Of a stretch of DNA of 38,522 nucleotides, positions 17,566-28,133 are shown piece by piece. This stretch comes from Bacillota bacterium (GTDB lineage Bacteria > Bacillota > UBA4882 > UBA8346), in the NCBI GenBank assembly GCA_029553165.1, contig JAKPCT010000103.1, positions 1-38,522 of the forward strand, given 5' to 3'. The notes beneath the pieces are model-generated. The model was not told the origin of the DNA. It was given only the letters and a program-made list of their open reading frames with translations, and searched no databases. Within the stretch, counting starts at the first letter, position 1, and the number at the start of each line of letters is the position of its first letter. Position numbers and translations under genes: made by a program.

Positions 17566-19785
17566 TCAGTACTTTGCAAATTCCGTATCATCAAGATTAA
17601 TCTTGGCTTTTTTGTTGCCACTTCCCCGCGGTGCTTTTCCGGTTGCGGTTTCAGCTATTGCCGCGCGAGTAATTAGCCGTGGTGAGGAATCATCTTTAAA
17701 TAATAACTCTTGATCCATCTTAATCCGAAACTTCTCCACTATTGATTGCAACAACTGGGCCTGACTCGATAATTCTTCACTTGCCGCGGCACTTTGCTCG
17801 GCGATGGCCGTATTTGATTGGGTTACATTTGACAGTTGTGTGATTCCCTGATTGATTTGAGCAATTCCGGTTGCCTGTTCATTGGAAGCAATCGCAATCT
17901 GACTAATCAATTCGCTGGTACGACTGACTCCGGTCATAATCTGACTTAATGCTTCTGCTGTTGCATTAGCGATCTTGGTACCAACCTCAACTTTCCTGAC
18001 TGAACCTTCAATTAAATCAGTAGTCTCTTTGGCAGCATTAGCACTTCTGGCAGCCAGATTACGCACCTCTTCAGCCACTACGGCAAATCCTTTGCCGTAC
18101 TGACCGGCCCTGGCGGCTTCAACTGCCGCATTTAATGCCAAAATATTGGTTTGAAACGCAATTTCATCGATGACTTTAATTATTTTCGAAATATTCACTG
18201 AAGATTCATTAATCTCGTCCATTGCCCGTAACATCTCTTGCATCTGTTCATTGCCTTGGAGTGCTTTTTCTTTAGAGGACAGTGCTAATTCATTAGCTTG
18301 ACCGGCATTTCCGGCATTCTGTCTGGTCTGCGCCGCAATCTCTTCGATTGAAGCAGACATCTCCTCAACGGTGCTTGCCTGTTCAGAAGCCCCCTGCGAC
18401 AGCGCCTGACTTGAATCGGATACCTGCCGGGCGCCTGACGCAACCTCTTCGGCAGCGTTTTTAAATTGTCCGATCAGACCATTTAACGCTTCGATCACCT
18501 GATTAATTGAGTTTTTGATTTCGACAAAATTCCCACGATAGTCGGCAGTTATTTCGACATTCAGATTACCCTTTGACATCTCACTTAATACATACGAAAT
18601 ATCTCCGATATATCCTTGAAGAGTCTCGATCGTTACATTTAAAGTGTCTTTGATTTTAGCATGATCACCATGATAATTACCGGTAACATAAACATTTAGA
18701 TTGCCGTTGGCAAGCTCCTCTAAAACAACTATAGCTTCCTTGACCGGTTTGATTATGGCATCTAAGGTTTGGTTAACCCCTTCAATAATATTGCGGTAAC
18801 CACCCTGCAATTTACCGGCGTCACCACGGACATCCAACTGACCTTTAATCGCTGCGTTGGTTAAACCTTCAGTTTCCGTAACTAAGTTCTGCAGTGATTC
18901 GACCATCTTGAGCATACTTTTTGATAAGACATCGTTCTCTGATCTAACCTTGACAGCAACGGTCAAATCTCCGGCAGCAATTTTTTCCGCAATCAATGCC
19001 TGCTCCCTGGTATTGGCGATCATCAGATTAAATGAATTTGATAACCTCCCGATCACATCATTTGACCATTGCTCAACATTAAACTCCACATTTCCCTTAG
19101 CAAGCTCTTCAGCAGCATTAGTTAATGTCCGAAGCGAAGTGTTAATGACTTTCAGCAAGATCAACGCCATGAAAATAACTGTTAATAAGATTACCACGTC
19201 AACAATGATTAACCGTCTGATTAAACTCTCTCTTCTTTCCAAAAGCAATTTGATCTCTTCATCAGTACTGCTTTTAATTAAATCACCAATTTTATCAATC
19301 TGGGCTCTGGTCTTCTCAAATTGCTGCTGTGAATTAAGCGTATACTTTTTCTCCCTCGCATTTAGAGTTAACCAGTTCTCCAATTCAGTATTAAACTGCT
19401 CAAAATGCTCTAGGGCTTCTTGCTTCAAACTGATTATTTTCTCATCCATTAATTTTTCATGATTTCCGTCAATAATTTTAAAGGATTCCGCCATCCGTTC
19501 CCGGACCTGCCCCAGATTGGTAGTATAGTCATTTGAGTTGACATCGCCGTTAATCTGATAACTACTTAACATCTGGTACAGATCGCGATCGGCATTCAAA
19601 ACCAAAGTTGCACTGTTAAAACTGTCCGCCTGAATCTCCAGCATTAAACCAGTGATATATTTAATATTAGCTACTGCCAGATAGGTAACCAGAAATAATG
19701 CTGCTAACAAAACACCGATGATGGACCAGAGTTTGGTCTGAAACGATATCTTATTTAAAAATATCCAAATTTTGCTGTTATTCAT
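17566..19785 (-). CDS. Methyl-accepting chemotaxis protein (mcp1), 4HB-like sensor and multiple HAMP-like units
   Basis: Membrane chemoreceptor of 739 residues, ATG at 19785 after GAGGAG. TM1 is at about 19-40, an extracytoplasmic helical sensor at about 40-188, and TM2 at about 190-212, followed by HAMP. Further HAMP-like units follow, recognised by the recurring (E/A)-x-(A/S)-x-G-(N/D)-L and Y-x-G-(D/N) pattern. The signalling hairpin has the highly conserved [21 protein letters not shown] tip. The protein ends after a basic linker in [11 protein letters not shown], matching the tails of the other receptors here. It lies between cheW and cheR. A possible own promoter (TTGAGT, 17 bases, TATTAC) lies in the 224-base gap upstream. 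Confidence 0.93.
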   Translation of the reverse strand: MNNSKIWIFLNKISFQTKLWSIIGVLLAALFLVTYLAVANIKYITGLMLEIQADSFNSATLVLNADRDLYQMLSSYQINGDVNSNDYTTNLGQVRERMAESFKIIDGNHEKLMDEKIISLKQEALEHFEQFNTELENWLTLNAREKKYTLNSQQQFEKTRAQIDKIGDLIKSSTDEEIKLLLERRESLIRRLIIVDVVILLTVIFMALILLKVINTSLRTLTNAAEELAKGNVEFNVEQWSNDVIGRLSNSFNLMIANTREQALIAEKIAAGDLTVAVKVRSENDVLSKSMLKMVESLQNLVTETEGLTNAAIKGQLDVRGDAGKLQGGYRNIIEGVNQTLDAIIKPVKEAIVVLEELANGNLNVYVTGNYHGDHAKIKDTLNVTIETLQGYIGDISYVLSEMSKGNLNVEITADYRGNFVEIKNSINQVIEALNGLIGQFKNAAEEVASGARQVSDSSQALSQGASEQASTVEEMSASIEEIAAQTRQNAGNAGQANELALSSKEKALQGNEQMQEMLRAMDEINESSVNISKIIKVIDEIAFQTNILALNAAVEAARAGQYGKGFAVVAEEVRNLAARSANAAKETTDLIEGSVRKVEVGTKIANATAEALSQIMTGVSRTSELISQIAIASNEQATGIAQINQGITQLSNVTQSNTAIAEQSAAASEELSSQAQLLQSIVEKFRIKMDQELLFKDDSSPRLITRAAIAETATGKAPRGSGNKKAKINLDDTEFAKY

Positions 19786-20009
19786 CTTGTCTCTCTCCTC
19801 AGTAAAGTGCTGATAGTTACAATATTCTTCTTTTTATAATCGTCATTTGTTGTTAATTTAGTAATAGTGTTTTTGTAGTGTTAACTCAAATATTTGCAAA
19901 TTCAAAAAACCACTCATCAAAGATGTTTTATTGTTAAAAGGCAACAAAAGTAATACAAGGAAACCATCTCCAAGAGACAGTCTCCCCTGTTATTCGTATT
20001 CGGTACGTT

Positions 20010-20501
20010 TTAACCTAGATCATTTAAAACTTCAAGCTCTTCCTCACTCAATAACTGTTGACAGTCAAGTAACAGCTTAATATCAGCGCCAACCTTACCT
20101 ATTGCTTTAATATAGCGGTTTTGTACTTTATTAACATGAGGCGGAGGAACAATATCTTCATCAGGTATGACCAGTACCTCAGCTACACTGTCAACAATTA
20201 AACCAATACTGACTCCATCAATATCAATCACGATGATACAAGTCCGGTCATTATACTCTAAAAACTCTTTTTTAAAGCGTAACCTCACATCCATAACCGG
20301 AATGATCTTGCCCCGCAAATTGATAATTCCCCGAATATAATTAGGTAGTTCCGGAACTTCAGTGATCGATTGAATTCCAATAATTTCAGTGACAAATTTG
20401 ATCTCAATTCCATAAACCTCTTGCCCGACAACAAAGGTTAAAAATTTCCCTTTCTGCGTATCCTCTTCCAAATCAGTAATCCGGTCTATTGCTTCTGACA
20501 T
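20010..20501 (-). CDS. cheW: Chemotaxis coupling protein CheW
   Basis: Adaptor linking receptors to CheA. 163 residues, ATG at 20501 with a GGGG ribosome site. A single CheW domain starts after a 17-residue acidic extension: F-L-T-F-V-V-G-Q-E-x-Y-G-I-E-I, then V-P-x-L-P-x-Y-I-R-G-I-I-N-L-R-G-x-I-I-P-V-M-D-(V/L)-R-x-R-F, the most conserved stretch. Located 46 bases after cheA, so the two are co-transcribed. A longer gap of 224 bases separates it from mcp1 downstream. Confidence 0.95.
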   Translation of the reverse strand: MSEAIDRITDLEEDTQKGKFLTFVVGQEVYGIEIKFVTEIIGIQSITEVPELPNYIRGIINLRGKIIPVMDVRLRFKKEFLEYNDRTCIIVIDIDGVSIGLIVDSVAEVLVIPDEDIVPPPHVNKVQNRYIKAIGKVGADIKLLLDCQQLLSEEELEVLNDLG

Positions 20502-20547
20502 TCTTATTCCCCTTTCAAATATTAAGTTTTGAATTTATCTATTTAAT

Positions 20548-22614
20548 TTAAGATGCCAGCTCATTACATAAATTGGCTACATCAAGGATCAAGCTGATAC
20601 TGCCGTTTCCCAGTAAAGTACATCCTGCAATTCCTTTAATCTTTTTAATATAATTAGGAAGTGCTTTGACCACCACTTGCTGTTCTCCAAGGAGTTCATC
20701 GGCAAACAAACATACCCCTTTGTCGTTACTCTCAACCATCATTACGATCCCTTGGTCAACCTGATCAATATCCGTTTTAACTTGAAAACGTTCATGTAAT
20801 CTAACAATCGGATAACACTTCCCGCGAATTAAGATCATTTCATTTCCATCAGGATCAGCGATCAAATCTTCGGGTCTCATCCTAAATGACTCTCTGATCG
20901 AAGTTGTCGGAACAGTGTACTGCGAATTTCCTACTCTGACAGTCATTCCATCGATAATTGCTAATGTTAGCGGAATTTTCAGGGTTATGACCGTCCCAAC
21001 CTCCGGAGTACTGTCAATGATTACAGTCCCTCCAATCTTTTCAATACTCTTGGCAACTACATCCATGCCAACACCACGTCCCGAGAACTCCGAAACTTCC
21101 TCTTTGGTTGAAAAACCAGGCAATAAAATATAGCTATAAACTTCACGGTCACTAATCTCACTGGCATCTTTGTCTTTGGCCACAAGACCATTGGCCCGCG
21201 CCTTCTTCAAGATTTTTTCCCGGTCCAATCCCCGTCCGTCATCTTTAACCAAGATCAGTACATCGCCACCGGCATTTTTAGCCTCAAGTGTAATCTGACC
21301 ATATTCCGGTTTTCCTTTTTGCTTGCGTTCCTCATTACTCTCCAAGCCATGATCCATTGAATTCCTGATTAGATGCATTAACGGATCGGAGATGTGTTCA
21401 ATGATATTCTTATCAACCTCGGTCTCTTCACCTACAATCTCCAACTTCACTTTTTTGTTTAATTTCCGGCTCATATCACGGACAATCCGGTTCATCTTTT
21501 GAAAAGTCTGTGTTAGCGGCACCATCCTGATCGACATGACTACATCCTGAAGTTCATTGGTGATCTTCCGCAGTTGTTGAGCGGCCTTATGAAAATTGTC
21601 CAAAACCAATCCATCTAACTCCGGGTTACGGGTCACCATCGCCTCAGCAATTACCAATTCTCCAACCAAGTCCATTAATACGTCTAATTTATTAACACTG
21701 ACACTGATCATGCTTTGCTTAGCCGTCAAGGCATTCTCCGTCGAATTGCTGCTTGATTGTTGTTTAGCTTCACTCTCATTGAGTTTTACTTCCGAATCAT
21801 CAAGGATAATCTCTTTAGTAACACTTTGAACAGCAACTTCCGAGGCAGCGATTGGTCCGATTCGGACTTCTTTAACAAAAGCATTATTTAATAGGGTTTC
21901 TTCCAACTGTTCGATTGTTAAGGCCGAATCAAAGATAATATTTAATCCGGATTCTTTAAGGATAGCAATTGAATCATCATTATCAATCAGTTCCTGAGGT
22001 GAATAACTGATAATCGTCGCTCTGTTTTTAAAATTATTTAAAACTGCAAAAGCGCGAAGATCGATGCAATCACAGTCTGTACTAAACAATACCTGTGCTT
22101 GAAACGAAGCTGAAACCGGCTCCTCTTTCGTAGACACTTGAGCAGTTAGATTGTGTGACATCTTTTGGGATTCTTTCTTTTTTGGAGCTTTAGTTTGATT
22201 TTGAGGAGGATGTTTTACTTGAAGCTCTTCTAAAAAACGGCTTAATGACTGATTAAGAGTACCGGCATTACCATTAGATTCCTGCCCTTCTTCGATCTTG
22301 GCGATCTCCATTTTGATAAAATCAACTGCTTCCAATACCAAATCAATCAGTTTGGAATTTTCGTCCGCTGTTAGCTCCGGATGCTCTTCACGGAAATAAA
22401 AAAACACATCTTCAACCGAATGGGCTACATCAGCTATGTTGTTAAAGAGCATCATCGCCGCCGAACCCTTAATTGTATGCATGATCCGGAAGATCTCGTT
22501 GATGGAATTGGTAAATCCTTCTTGCTCACTGACTAACAGTTTCTCTTCTAACTCCCCGATCAACTGGTTTGTTTCAAAGACAAATAATTCCAACATCGGC
22601 TCTAGTTGTGCCAA
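20548..22614 (-). CDS. cheA: Chemotaxis histidine kinase CheA
   Basis: Cytoplasmic kinase that phosphorylates response regulators under receptor control. 688 residues; TTG start at 22614 with an AAGGAG site. The Hpt domain P1 has phospho-acceptor His46 in M-H-T-I-K-G-S-A. A Lys/Gln-rich linker and a P2-like regulator-binding domain follow at about 165-255. P3 dimerisation then leads to P4 ATPase with N box H-L-I-R-N-S-M-D-H-G, D-D-G-R-G-L and G-R-G-V-G-M-D-V-V. P5, the CheW-like domain, is last. All catalytic residues are present. A P2-like domain implies a CheY or CheB target; cheB is 4 kb downstream but no cheY is in the window. Confidence 0.96.
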   Translation of the reverse strand: MAQLEPMLELFVFETNQLIGELEEKLLVSEQEGFTNSINEIFRIMHTIKGSAAMMLFNNIADVAHSVEDVFFYFREEHPELTADENSKLIDLVLEAVDFIKMEIAKIEEGQESNGNAGTLNQSLSRFLEELQVKHPPQNQTKAPKKKESQKMSHNLTAQVSTKEEPVSASFQAQVLFSTDCDCIDLRAFAVLNNFKNRATIISYSPQELIDNDDSIAILKESGLNIIFDSALTIEQLEETLLNNAFVKEVRIGPIAASEVAVQSVTKEIILDDSEVKLNESEAKQQSSSNSTENALTAKQSMISVSVNKLDVLMDLVGELVIAEAMVTRNPELDGLVLDNFHKAAQQLRKITNELQDVVMSIRMVPLTQTFQKMNRIVRDMSRKLNKKVKLEIVGEETEVDKNIIEHISDPLMHLIRNSMDHGLESNEERKQKGKPEYGQITLEAKNAGGDVLILVKDDGRGLDREKILKKARANGLVAKDKDASEISDREVYSYILLPGFSTKEEVSEFSGRGVGMDVVAKSIEKIGGTVIIDSTPEVGTVITLKIPLTLAIIDGMTVRVGNSQYTVPTTSIRESFRMRPEDLIADPDGNEMILIRGKCYPIVRLHERFQVKTDIDQVDQGIVMMVESNDKGVCLFADELLGEQQVVVKALPNYIKKIKGIAGCTLLGNGSISLILDVANLCNELAS

Positions 22615-22764
22615 AATGATTCACTCCTTATTTAAATAGCTTAAAAACCTCTAAAAATAGTTAATACCTCTTCAACAATCGGCAGTATGCGCAATTTTAT
22701 TAATGAAAATCTCACTGATGGCACTTTCCTGTTTTAAGTTTACACAACAACTATTCACAAATAA

Positions 22765-22785
22765 GAGATCTCTTGCGAAGATCTC
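22765..22785 (-). terminator. Hairpin after mcp2, possible weak terminator or attenuator
   Basis: A 7-bp perfect inverted repeat GAGATCT/AGATCTC with a seven-base loop lies 16 bases after the mcp2 stop. A modest T-rich tract (TTATTTG) follows on the minus strand. It may lower rather than stop read-through into cheA. Confidence 0.4.
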
Positions 22786-22801
22786 CCATTTAACATCTCA
22801 A

Positions 22802-25681
22802 TTAGTACTTATCAAAATCTTGATCATCCAAAGCAATCTTCGCTTTTCTGCCCTTTTTAGGTAAGGTAGCAGCAGTCGCTGCTGCTTCCACGACATTACT
22901 TAAAGCAAATTTTTTGAAGGACTCGTGCCCGGACTTTATCCTAAATTTACCAACTAACGATTTGAGTATCCCCGCCTGGTTGGCAAGCTCTTCACTCGCT
23001 GCAGCACCCTCCTCGGCAGTTGTGGTATTCGCCTGAGTAACCTGCGATACCTGATAGATGCCCTGGTTGATCTGGGTAATAGCTGTCGCTTGTTCATTGG
23101 AAGCAATTGCAATTTCTCCGACTAACTCCGACGTCCGTGCCACACCATCAACAATCTGCCTAAGTGCTTCAGCGGTCTCGTTCGCAATCTTGGTCCCGGC
23201 TTCAACTTTCTTAATCGAACCTTCAATTAATGCCGTAGTCTCTTTAGCAGCATTCGCACTGCGAGCAGCTAAATTACGGACTTCCTCTGCCACCACGGCA
23301 AATCCTTTACCGTGTTGTCCGGCCCGAGCCGCTTCAACTGCCGCATTCAGGGCTAAAATATTGGTCTGGAAAGCGATTTCATCAATCACCTTAATAATCT
23401 TCGAGATATTGGCTGACGTCTCATTGATCTCAGTCATTGCTTTTAACATCTCTTGCATCTGTTCGTTGCCGACCAAGGCTTTTTGCTTGGCAGTATCAGC
23501 CAACTCATTGGCTTGGCTGGCATTAGCAGCATTCTGTTTCGTCTGAGAGGCGATCTCGGTAACCGAAGCATTAATCTCCTCGACCGTACTTGCTTGCTCT
23601 GAAGATCCTTGCGATAATGCCTGGCTGGAGTCGGAAACCTGACGGGCGCCAGCTGCTACTTGCTCCGCAGTATTATTAATATCTCCAATCATTTCATTGA
23701 GCGATCCTACGATTAAATTTAACGAAGATTTGATCTCATTAAAATCACCTAAATACTCCCGTTCAATCTGTAAATCTAGATTCCCTTGAGCCATCTGGTT
23801 TAAAACTTGCGAAATCTCGGTGATATAGTTACGAATCGTCTCGGCTGTTTTGTTAAGGGCTTCCGCGATCTGGGTGAAGCTCCGTTTGGCTTCGACTACA
23901 TCACTGTCACCATCAGCTACCGTCAGGTAAATATCCATCTCACCATTAGCAAGTTTACTCAAATTGGCAACCAGTTTGGCAACTTCGTTTGCCTGGTAAT
24001 CGGCAATCTTCTGCGCTTTGCGAATAGCATTTTTAATTGTAGTCTGATCAGTAATAAACTCAAAGGCACCAATAATTTTGCCGCTTTTATCTTTTAATGG
24101 TGCACCCATACTAAGAAGGTCTAAACTATTACCTCCAATATTAGCGCTGACTTCAACTTCAACGACTCCGTCTTCCTTCATTGCTTTGGCACAAGTGCAG
24201 TCAATTGTTCGGCAACGATTGGTATTCCAAACATCATAACATTTTTTCCCTGATAAATATTCCTTTGACTCCCCAAGCATCGAGGCCGCAAATTGATTAA
24301 TATACTGAATGTTATAGTCAGTATCAACAAACATCAGCGGTGTGGTGATTGCTTCCAGATTCTTTACAATGGAATTTAATGCTTCATTAAGACCAACAAC
24401 CAGGTTTTGATATACTCCCTTAAACTGATCGCCGTCACCACGGGTATCCAGTTTACCCTTGATAATCGCATCGGTTAATCCGCTAAATTCGGTGGTCATC
24501 TCTTCCAAAGTACCTTTAACTTTGGTCATGCTCATTCCTAAAGTGTCTTGGGGAGATTTGATATTAACTTTGGCTGTCAGATCACCATCAGCAATCCGTT
24601 CGGCAACCAGGGCCATCTCGTTAATATTATTTGCCATCGTTTGAAATGAATTAAGGAGAGTGCCAATCTCATCATTTGATTTACTGGCGATCTCAATATT
24701 GGTTTCTCCCAGCGCTAAGCGGTTGGCGCAACCTACCAAAACATTAATCGGACTGATGATACTCTTCTTCAGATAAAAGGAGATTATCAAGATTGCTGCT
24801 GCCAAAAGGACGACTGTTATGATCATTACAATTAAAATCATTTGATTTTTAAGCCGATATGCTTCATTCACTGATTTACCGGCCGAGACAACACCAATTG
24901 GGTCACCTTTTGCTCCAAGCAGGGGCTGAAGTGATAAAGGGCACACCTAAAACTTTAGAGTTACCAGTAAAACGCTCCTTATAGTTTAAAACCTTGGAAG
25001 CAATTTGCGGATCAAGTTGGGTTCCAATCACCCGTTTCCCATCTTGAATTACCGTTGTATTATACCGGACATCCCCTTGAAAGAGGGATAAATCGGTTTG
25101 GAAGACCTTCTTAATGTCATCAAGCAAGACCGGATTATCCAATTGAAATCCAGTCGAAATAACTCCGACAACCGTTCCTTGTTCAGTTTTAACCGGTACT
25201 CCGGCTATAACTGACAGTTCACCAGCGGTGTTTTTTCAATCACTGCAACCGGTTGATTTTTCAGCGCCATCTGGATATTATAATGATTCATAACATTAGC
25301 GCTGCTGTTATCAGATTCAGGGGTTCGAAATAGGACAATTCCATTGCTATCGGTTACGGTTAGAAACTCTAACTTAATATCCTGAAAGATTGAGTGCAGT
25401 ACTTTCCTTAACCGGGAAATGTCTTTTGTTTCAACAGCCCGAGCCAGATCATTGTTCTCAGCCAGCAAACCGGCGACAACCAAAGCTTCTGCCTTGAGAT
25501 CCTCTAATTTGGCATTAAAACCGTTCATTCCACGAATTGCATCTTCTTGAGCGACTGTCTCAGCATATTGGGTCATTTTTTGCATTGTAAAACCAACGGT
25601 AATTAGCACTGTTAATATTAATGCCATACTAATAAATAAGATCGTTTTGGTGTTGATACTGTTAAAAATTTGGTGTTTCAA
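22802..25681 (-). pseudogene. Methyl-accepting chemotaxis protein (mcp2), Cache sensor and PAS, with two frameshifts
   Basis: Three open frames (25205-25720, 24903-25142, 22802-24946) are pieces of one receptor of about 959 residues. The best start is TTG 25681, after AAAGGAG. Order: TM1, Cache-type sensor (with R-Y-N-T-T-V-I and G-T-Q-L-D-P), TM2, HAMP, HAMP-like unit, a PAS domain with a Cys cluster (C-x8-C-x4-C-x-C), more HAMP-like units, the signalling hairpin, and the tail [11 protein letters not shown]. Shift one is at a six-A run (T at 25231-25236), where one extra A restores the frame. Shift two is at CCCC near 24923-24935, where removing one C restores it. The net change is zero and the rest is intact. 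Real decay or base-call errors are both possible. Confidence 0.8.
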
Positions 25682-25811
25682 GCTGATAAGCACTCCTTTG
25701 CTATTTATTCCAAAGAACATCAGTTCTATAATAACTTATCGTACCGTTACCATTTACGCTTTAGTAAATATTGTTATGAAGTTAAATAAAAAAATTACTA
25801 TTTTGTTAAGA

Positions 25812-25841
25812 AAAAAAAGGACTTAGAAAAGTCCCTTTTTT
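25812..25841 (-). terminator. Rho-independent terminator between mcp3 and mcp2
   Basis: GGGACTT pairs with AAGTCCT around a four-base loop, flanked by A-runs and T-runs on both sides. It can work on either strand. It lies just after the mcp3 stop at 25860, so mcp3 probably forms its own transcript, ahead of the rest of the cluster. Confidence 0.75.
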
Positions 25842-25859
25842 AAAGCAGATTAGTAAATA

Positions 25860-27938
25860 TCAATACTTATCAAAATCCGGATCATCCAAAGCAATCAACG
25901 CCTTTTTATTCTTCTTGGCCGTGACTGTTGTTACCGCTGCTTCATCAGCACTTAGCATGTTACCGGAAATATTGTGTAACGTTCGGAATCCGGACTTGAG
26001 CCTAAACTTTCCTACCAACGCTTTTAATAACTGTGCTTGACTTGATAACTCTTCGCTGGCAGCTGCGCTCTCTTCGGCAGTTGCAGTATTCGCTTGGGTA
26101 ACATGCGAAACTTGCGAAATACCCAGATTGATCTGGGAAATCCCGGTTGCCTGTTCATTGGAAGCAATCGCAATCTCACCAACCAACTCCGCCGTCCGGG
26201 TTACATCATCAACGATCTCTTTTAAAGCAACCGCTGTCTCATTGGCGATCTTGGTCCCAACTTCCACTTTGTAAATCGAGCCTTCAATCAATTCGGTAGT
26301 CTCTTTAGCAGCATTAGCACTACGCGCTGCCAGATTGCGCACTTCCTCAGCAACTACCGCAAACCCTCTACCGTGTTGTCCGGCCCGGGCTGCTTCAACT
26401 GCTGCATTTAAAGCTAAAATATTGGTTTGAAATGCAATCTCCTCGATTACTTTAATAATTTTGGAGATATTGGTTGATGACTCATTGATTTCAGCCATTG
26501 CTTTCAACATATCCTGCATCTGATTATTACCGTCAAGGGCTTTATTTTTAGCTGTTATTGCCAACTCGTTTGCTTGTCCGGCATTAGCTGCATTTTGTTT
26601 CGTCTGAGCGGCGATCTCGGTAACCGAGGCAGTAATCTCTTCAACCGTACTGGCTTGCTCCGAAGAACCTTGTGACAACGCCTGGCTCGAATCTGATACC
26701 TGGCGGGAACCGGCTGCGACCTGTTCCGCCGCCATATTCAGTTCTGCCAAAATCTCATTGAATGAATTGATGATTAGATTGAGTGAATCCTTGATCGTAA
26801 TAAAATCACCCCGGTAATCGCCGGTAATCGCTACATCAAGGTTACCTCGGGACATCTCGGTTAAAACACTGGAAATATCACCAATATAACCCTGCAAGGT
26901 TTCAATGGTCAAATTGAGAGTATCCTTGATCTGAGCATGATCACCCTGATAATTCCCCCGGACAAAAGTGCGCAGGTTTCCATTGGCGATCTCCTGAAGC
27001 ACGGCAGCCGCCTCATCAATCGGTTCGACTACTGCATTTAAAGTATCATTGATTCCTTCAACAATCTTTCGATACTCCCCTTGATGTTTGGAGGCATCAG
27101 CCCTGGTACTAAGTTTACCGGCAATTGCCGCTGCGGATAACATCTTGGTGTCGTTCACTAATTCTTTGATATTACCCACCATTGCTTGCATTGCGCTCAA
27201 GAGTTGTCCTACTTCATCCTTACTGTTGACCTTAATCTCAGCGGTCATATCTCCTTGGGAAACCTGATTGGCGACTTCAATACAAGTCTTTAATGGTCTT
27301 GTAATACTAACAGTGACGACCAAAGCAATCATAACTGCTAAAACAACAATAATCAGCGATAGGATAATCAATACGTTTGTAATATTTGATGTAGCCTGGT
27401 TAGCCGATTGGGCATCACCGGTCATTCGATTAGTCTGGTATTGAATAAAATCATTAAGTACTGAAAAATATTCGTCTTGAATCGCCTGCATCTTACCCAA
27501 GAGTACCTCAGTTGCTTCCTCCCTTTTACCATTCAACGCCAGTTTACGGACGTCTTGCATTATGGTACGGTACTCTTGCCGTGTTTTACTCAACACTTCT
27601 AACTTCTTTTTCCCTTCTTCATCAGTGTCTTTTTCTAACTCTTCCAAAGCTTTAGTGATCTTTCCACTACATTCATCAATCTGGGCATTTTCCGCAGCAA
27701 TTTTTTCCGGGTCTTTTAAAATAACCATATTCCGCAGGATTCTGGCAACAATATTCAAATTATCAATCAACTCATAGGCCAAAATCGTTTTCGGCATACC
27801 GCTATCAGCAATACTTTTAATATCACCATTAATCGTTGTCAAATTTATAATTGAATAAACAGCAATACACATTATCAAACAAGCGATGGTTCCGAAACCC
27901 AAACCCAATTTAATGCCTAATTTCAGATTTTTCAGCAT
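25860..27938 (-). CDS. Methyl-accepting chemotaxis protein (mcp3), 4HB sensor
   Basis: Receptor of 692 residues; ATG at 27938 with GGAGGG ten bases upstream. TM1 is at about 10-30, a four-helix-bundle sensor at about 31-188 (with [10 protein letters not shown] and repeated charged heptads), and TM2 at about 189-212. HAMP and two further HAMP-like units follow, then the methylated helices and the conserved tip [14 protein letters not shown]. The C-terminal tail is [11 protein letters not shown]. The frame is intact. It is the first gene of the minus-strand chemosensory cluster and is divergent from the patatin gene. Ligand unknown. Confidence 0.93.
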   Translation of the reverse strand: MLKNLKLGIKLGLGFGTIACLIMCIAVYSIINLTTINGDIKSIADSGMPKTILAYELIDNLNIVARILRNMVILKDPEKIAAENAQIDECSGKITKALEELEKDTDEEGKKKLEVLSKTRQEYRTIMQDVRKLALNGKREEATEVLLGKMQAIQDEYFSVLNDFIQYQTNRMTGDAQSANQATSNITNVLIILSLIIVVLAVMIALVVTVSITRPLKTCIEVANQVSQGDMTAEIKVNSKDEVGQLLSAMQAMVGNIKELVNDTKMLSAAAIAGKLSTRADASKHQGEYRKIVEGINDTLNAVVEPIDEAAAVLQEIANGNLRTFVRGNYQGDHAQIKDTLNLTIETLQGYIGDISSVLTEMSRGNLDVAITGDYRGDFITIKDSLNLIINSFNEILAELNMAAEQVAAGSRQVSDSSQALSQGSSEQASTVEEITASVTEIAAQTKQNAANAGQANELAITAKNKALDGNNQMQDMLKAMAEINESSTNISKIIKVIEEIAFQTNILALNAAVEAARAGQHGRGFAVVAEEVRNLAARSANAAKETTELIEGSIYKVEVGTKIANETAVALKEIVDDVTRTAELVGEIAIASNEQATGISQINLGISQVSHVTQANTATAEESAAASEELSSQAQLLKALVGKFRLKSGFRTLHNISGNMLSADEAAVTTVTAKKNKKALIALDDPDFDKY

Positions 27939-28018
27939 CTATTGTATTCCCTCCGAATTCTGTAAATTGGATCCTACCTCACCCTGCCCTCACCTTCCGA
28001 ACTAACGTTTCAAAATAT

Positions 28019-28046
28019 AATTCGACTAATTTGAGGTATAAATTTA
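28019..28046 (-). promoter_or_regulatory. Weak sigma-28/SigD-like promoter candidate before mcp3
   Basis: On the minus strand TAAA (28043-28046), 16 bases, then GTCGAATT (28019-28026), against a SigD consensus of TAAA-N15-GCCGATAT. Only five of eight bases of the second box match. It is offered because chemotaxis genes are often controlled this way. Confidence 0.25.
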
Positions 28047-28133
28047 GAGTTTTTTGTTTACTACAACCAAAATAAAATACACTTTGGCAGGTAATAAGCA
28101 TATAATATTGTAATTAATGACCCGGAGGATAAA

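Noticed and set aside
18857-19462. 201-codon plus-strand open frame inside mcp1
   Set aside because: It is antisense to the receptor, Ser/Leu-rich as expected from a reversed coding strand, with no ribosome site or known motif.
23058-23546. 162-codon plus-strand open frame inside mcp2
   Set aside because: It is antisense to the most conserved part of the signalling hairpin. A matching pattern appears opposite the other receptors.
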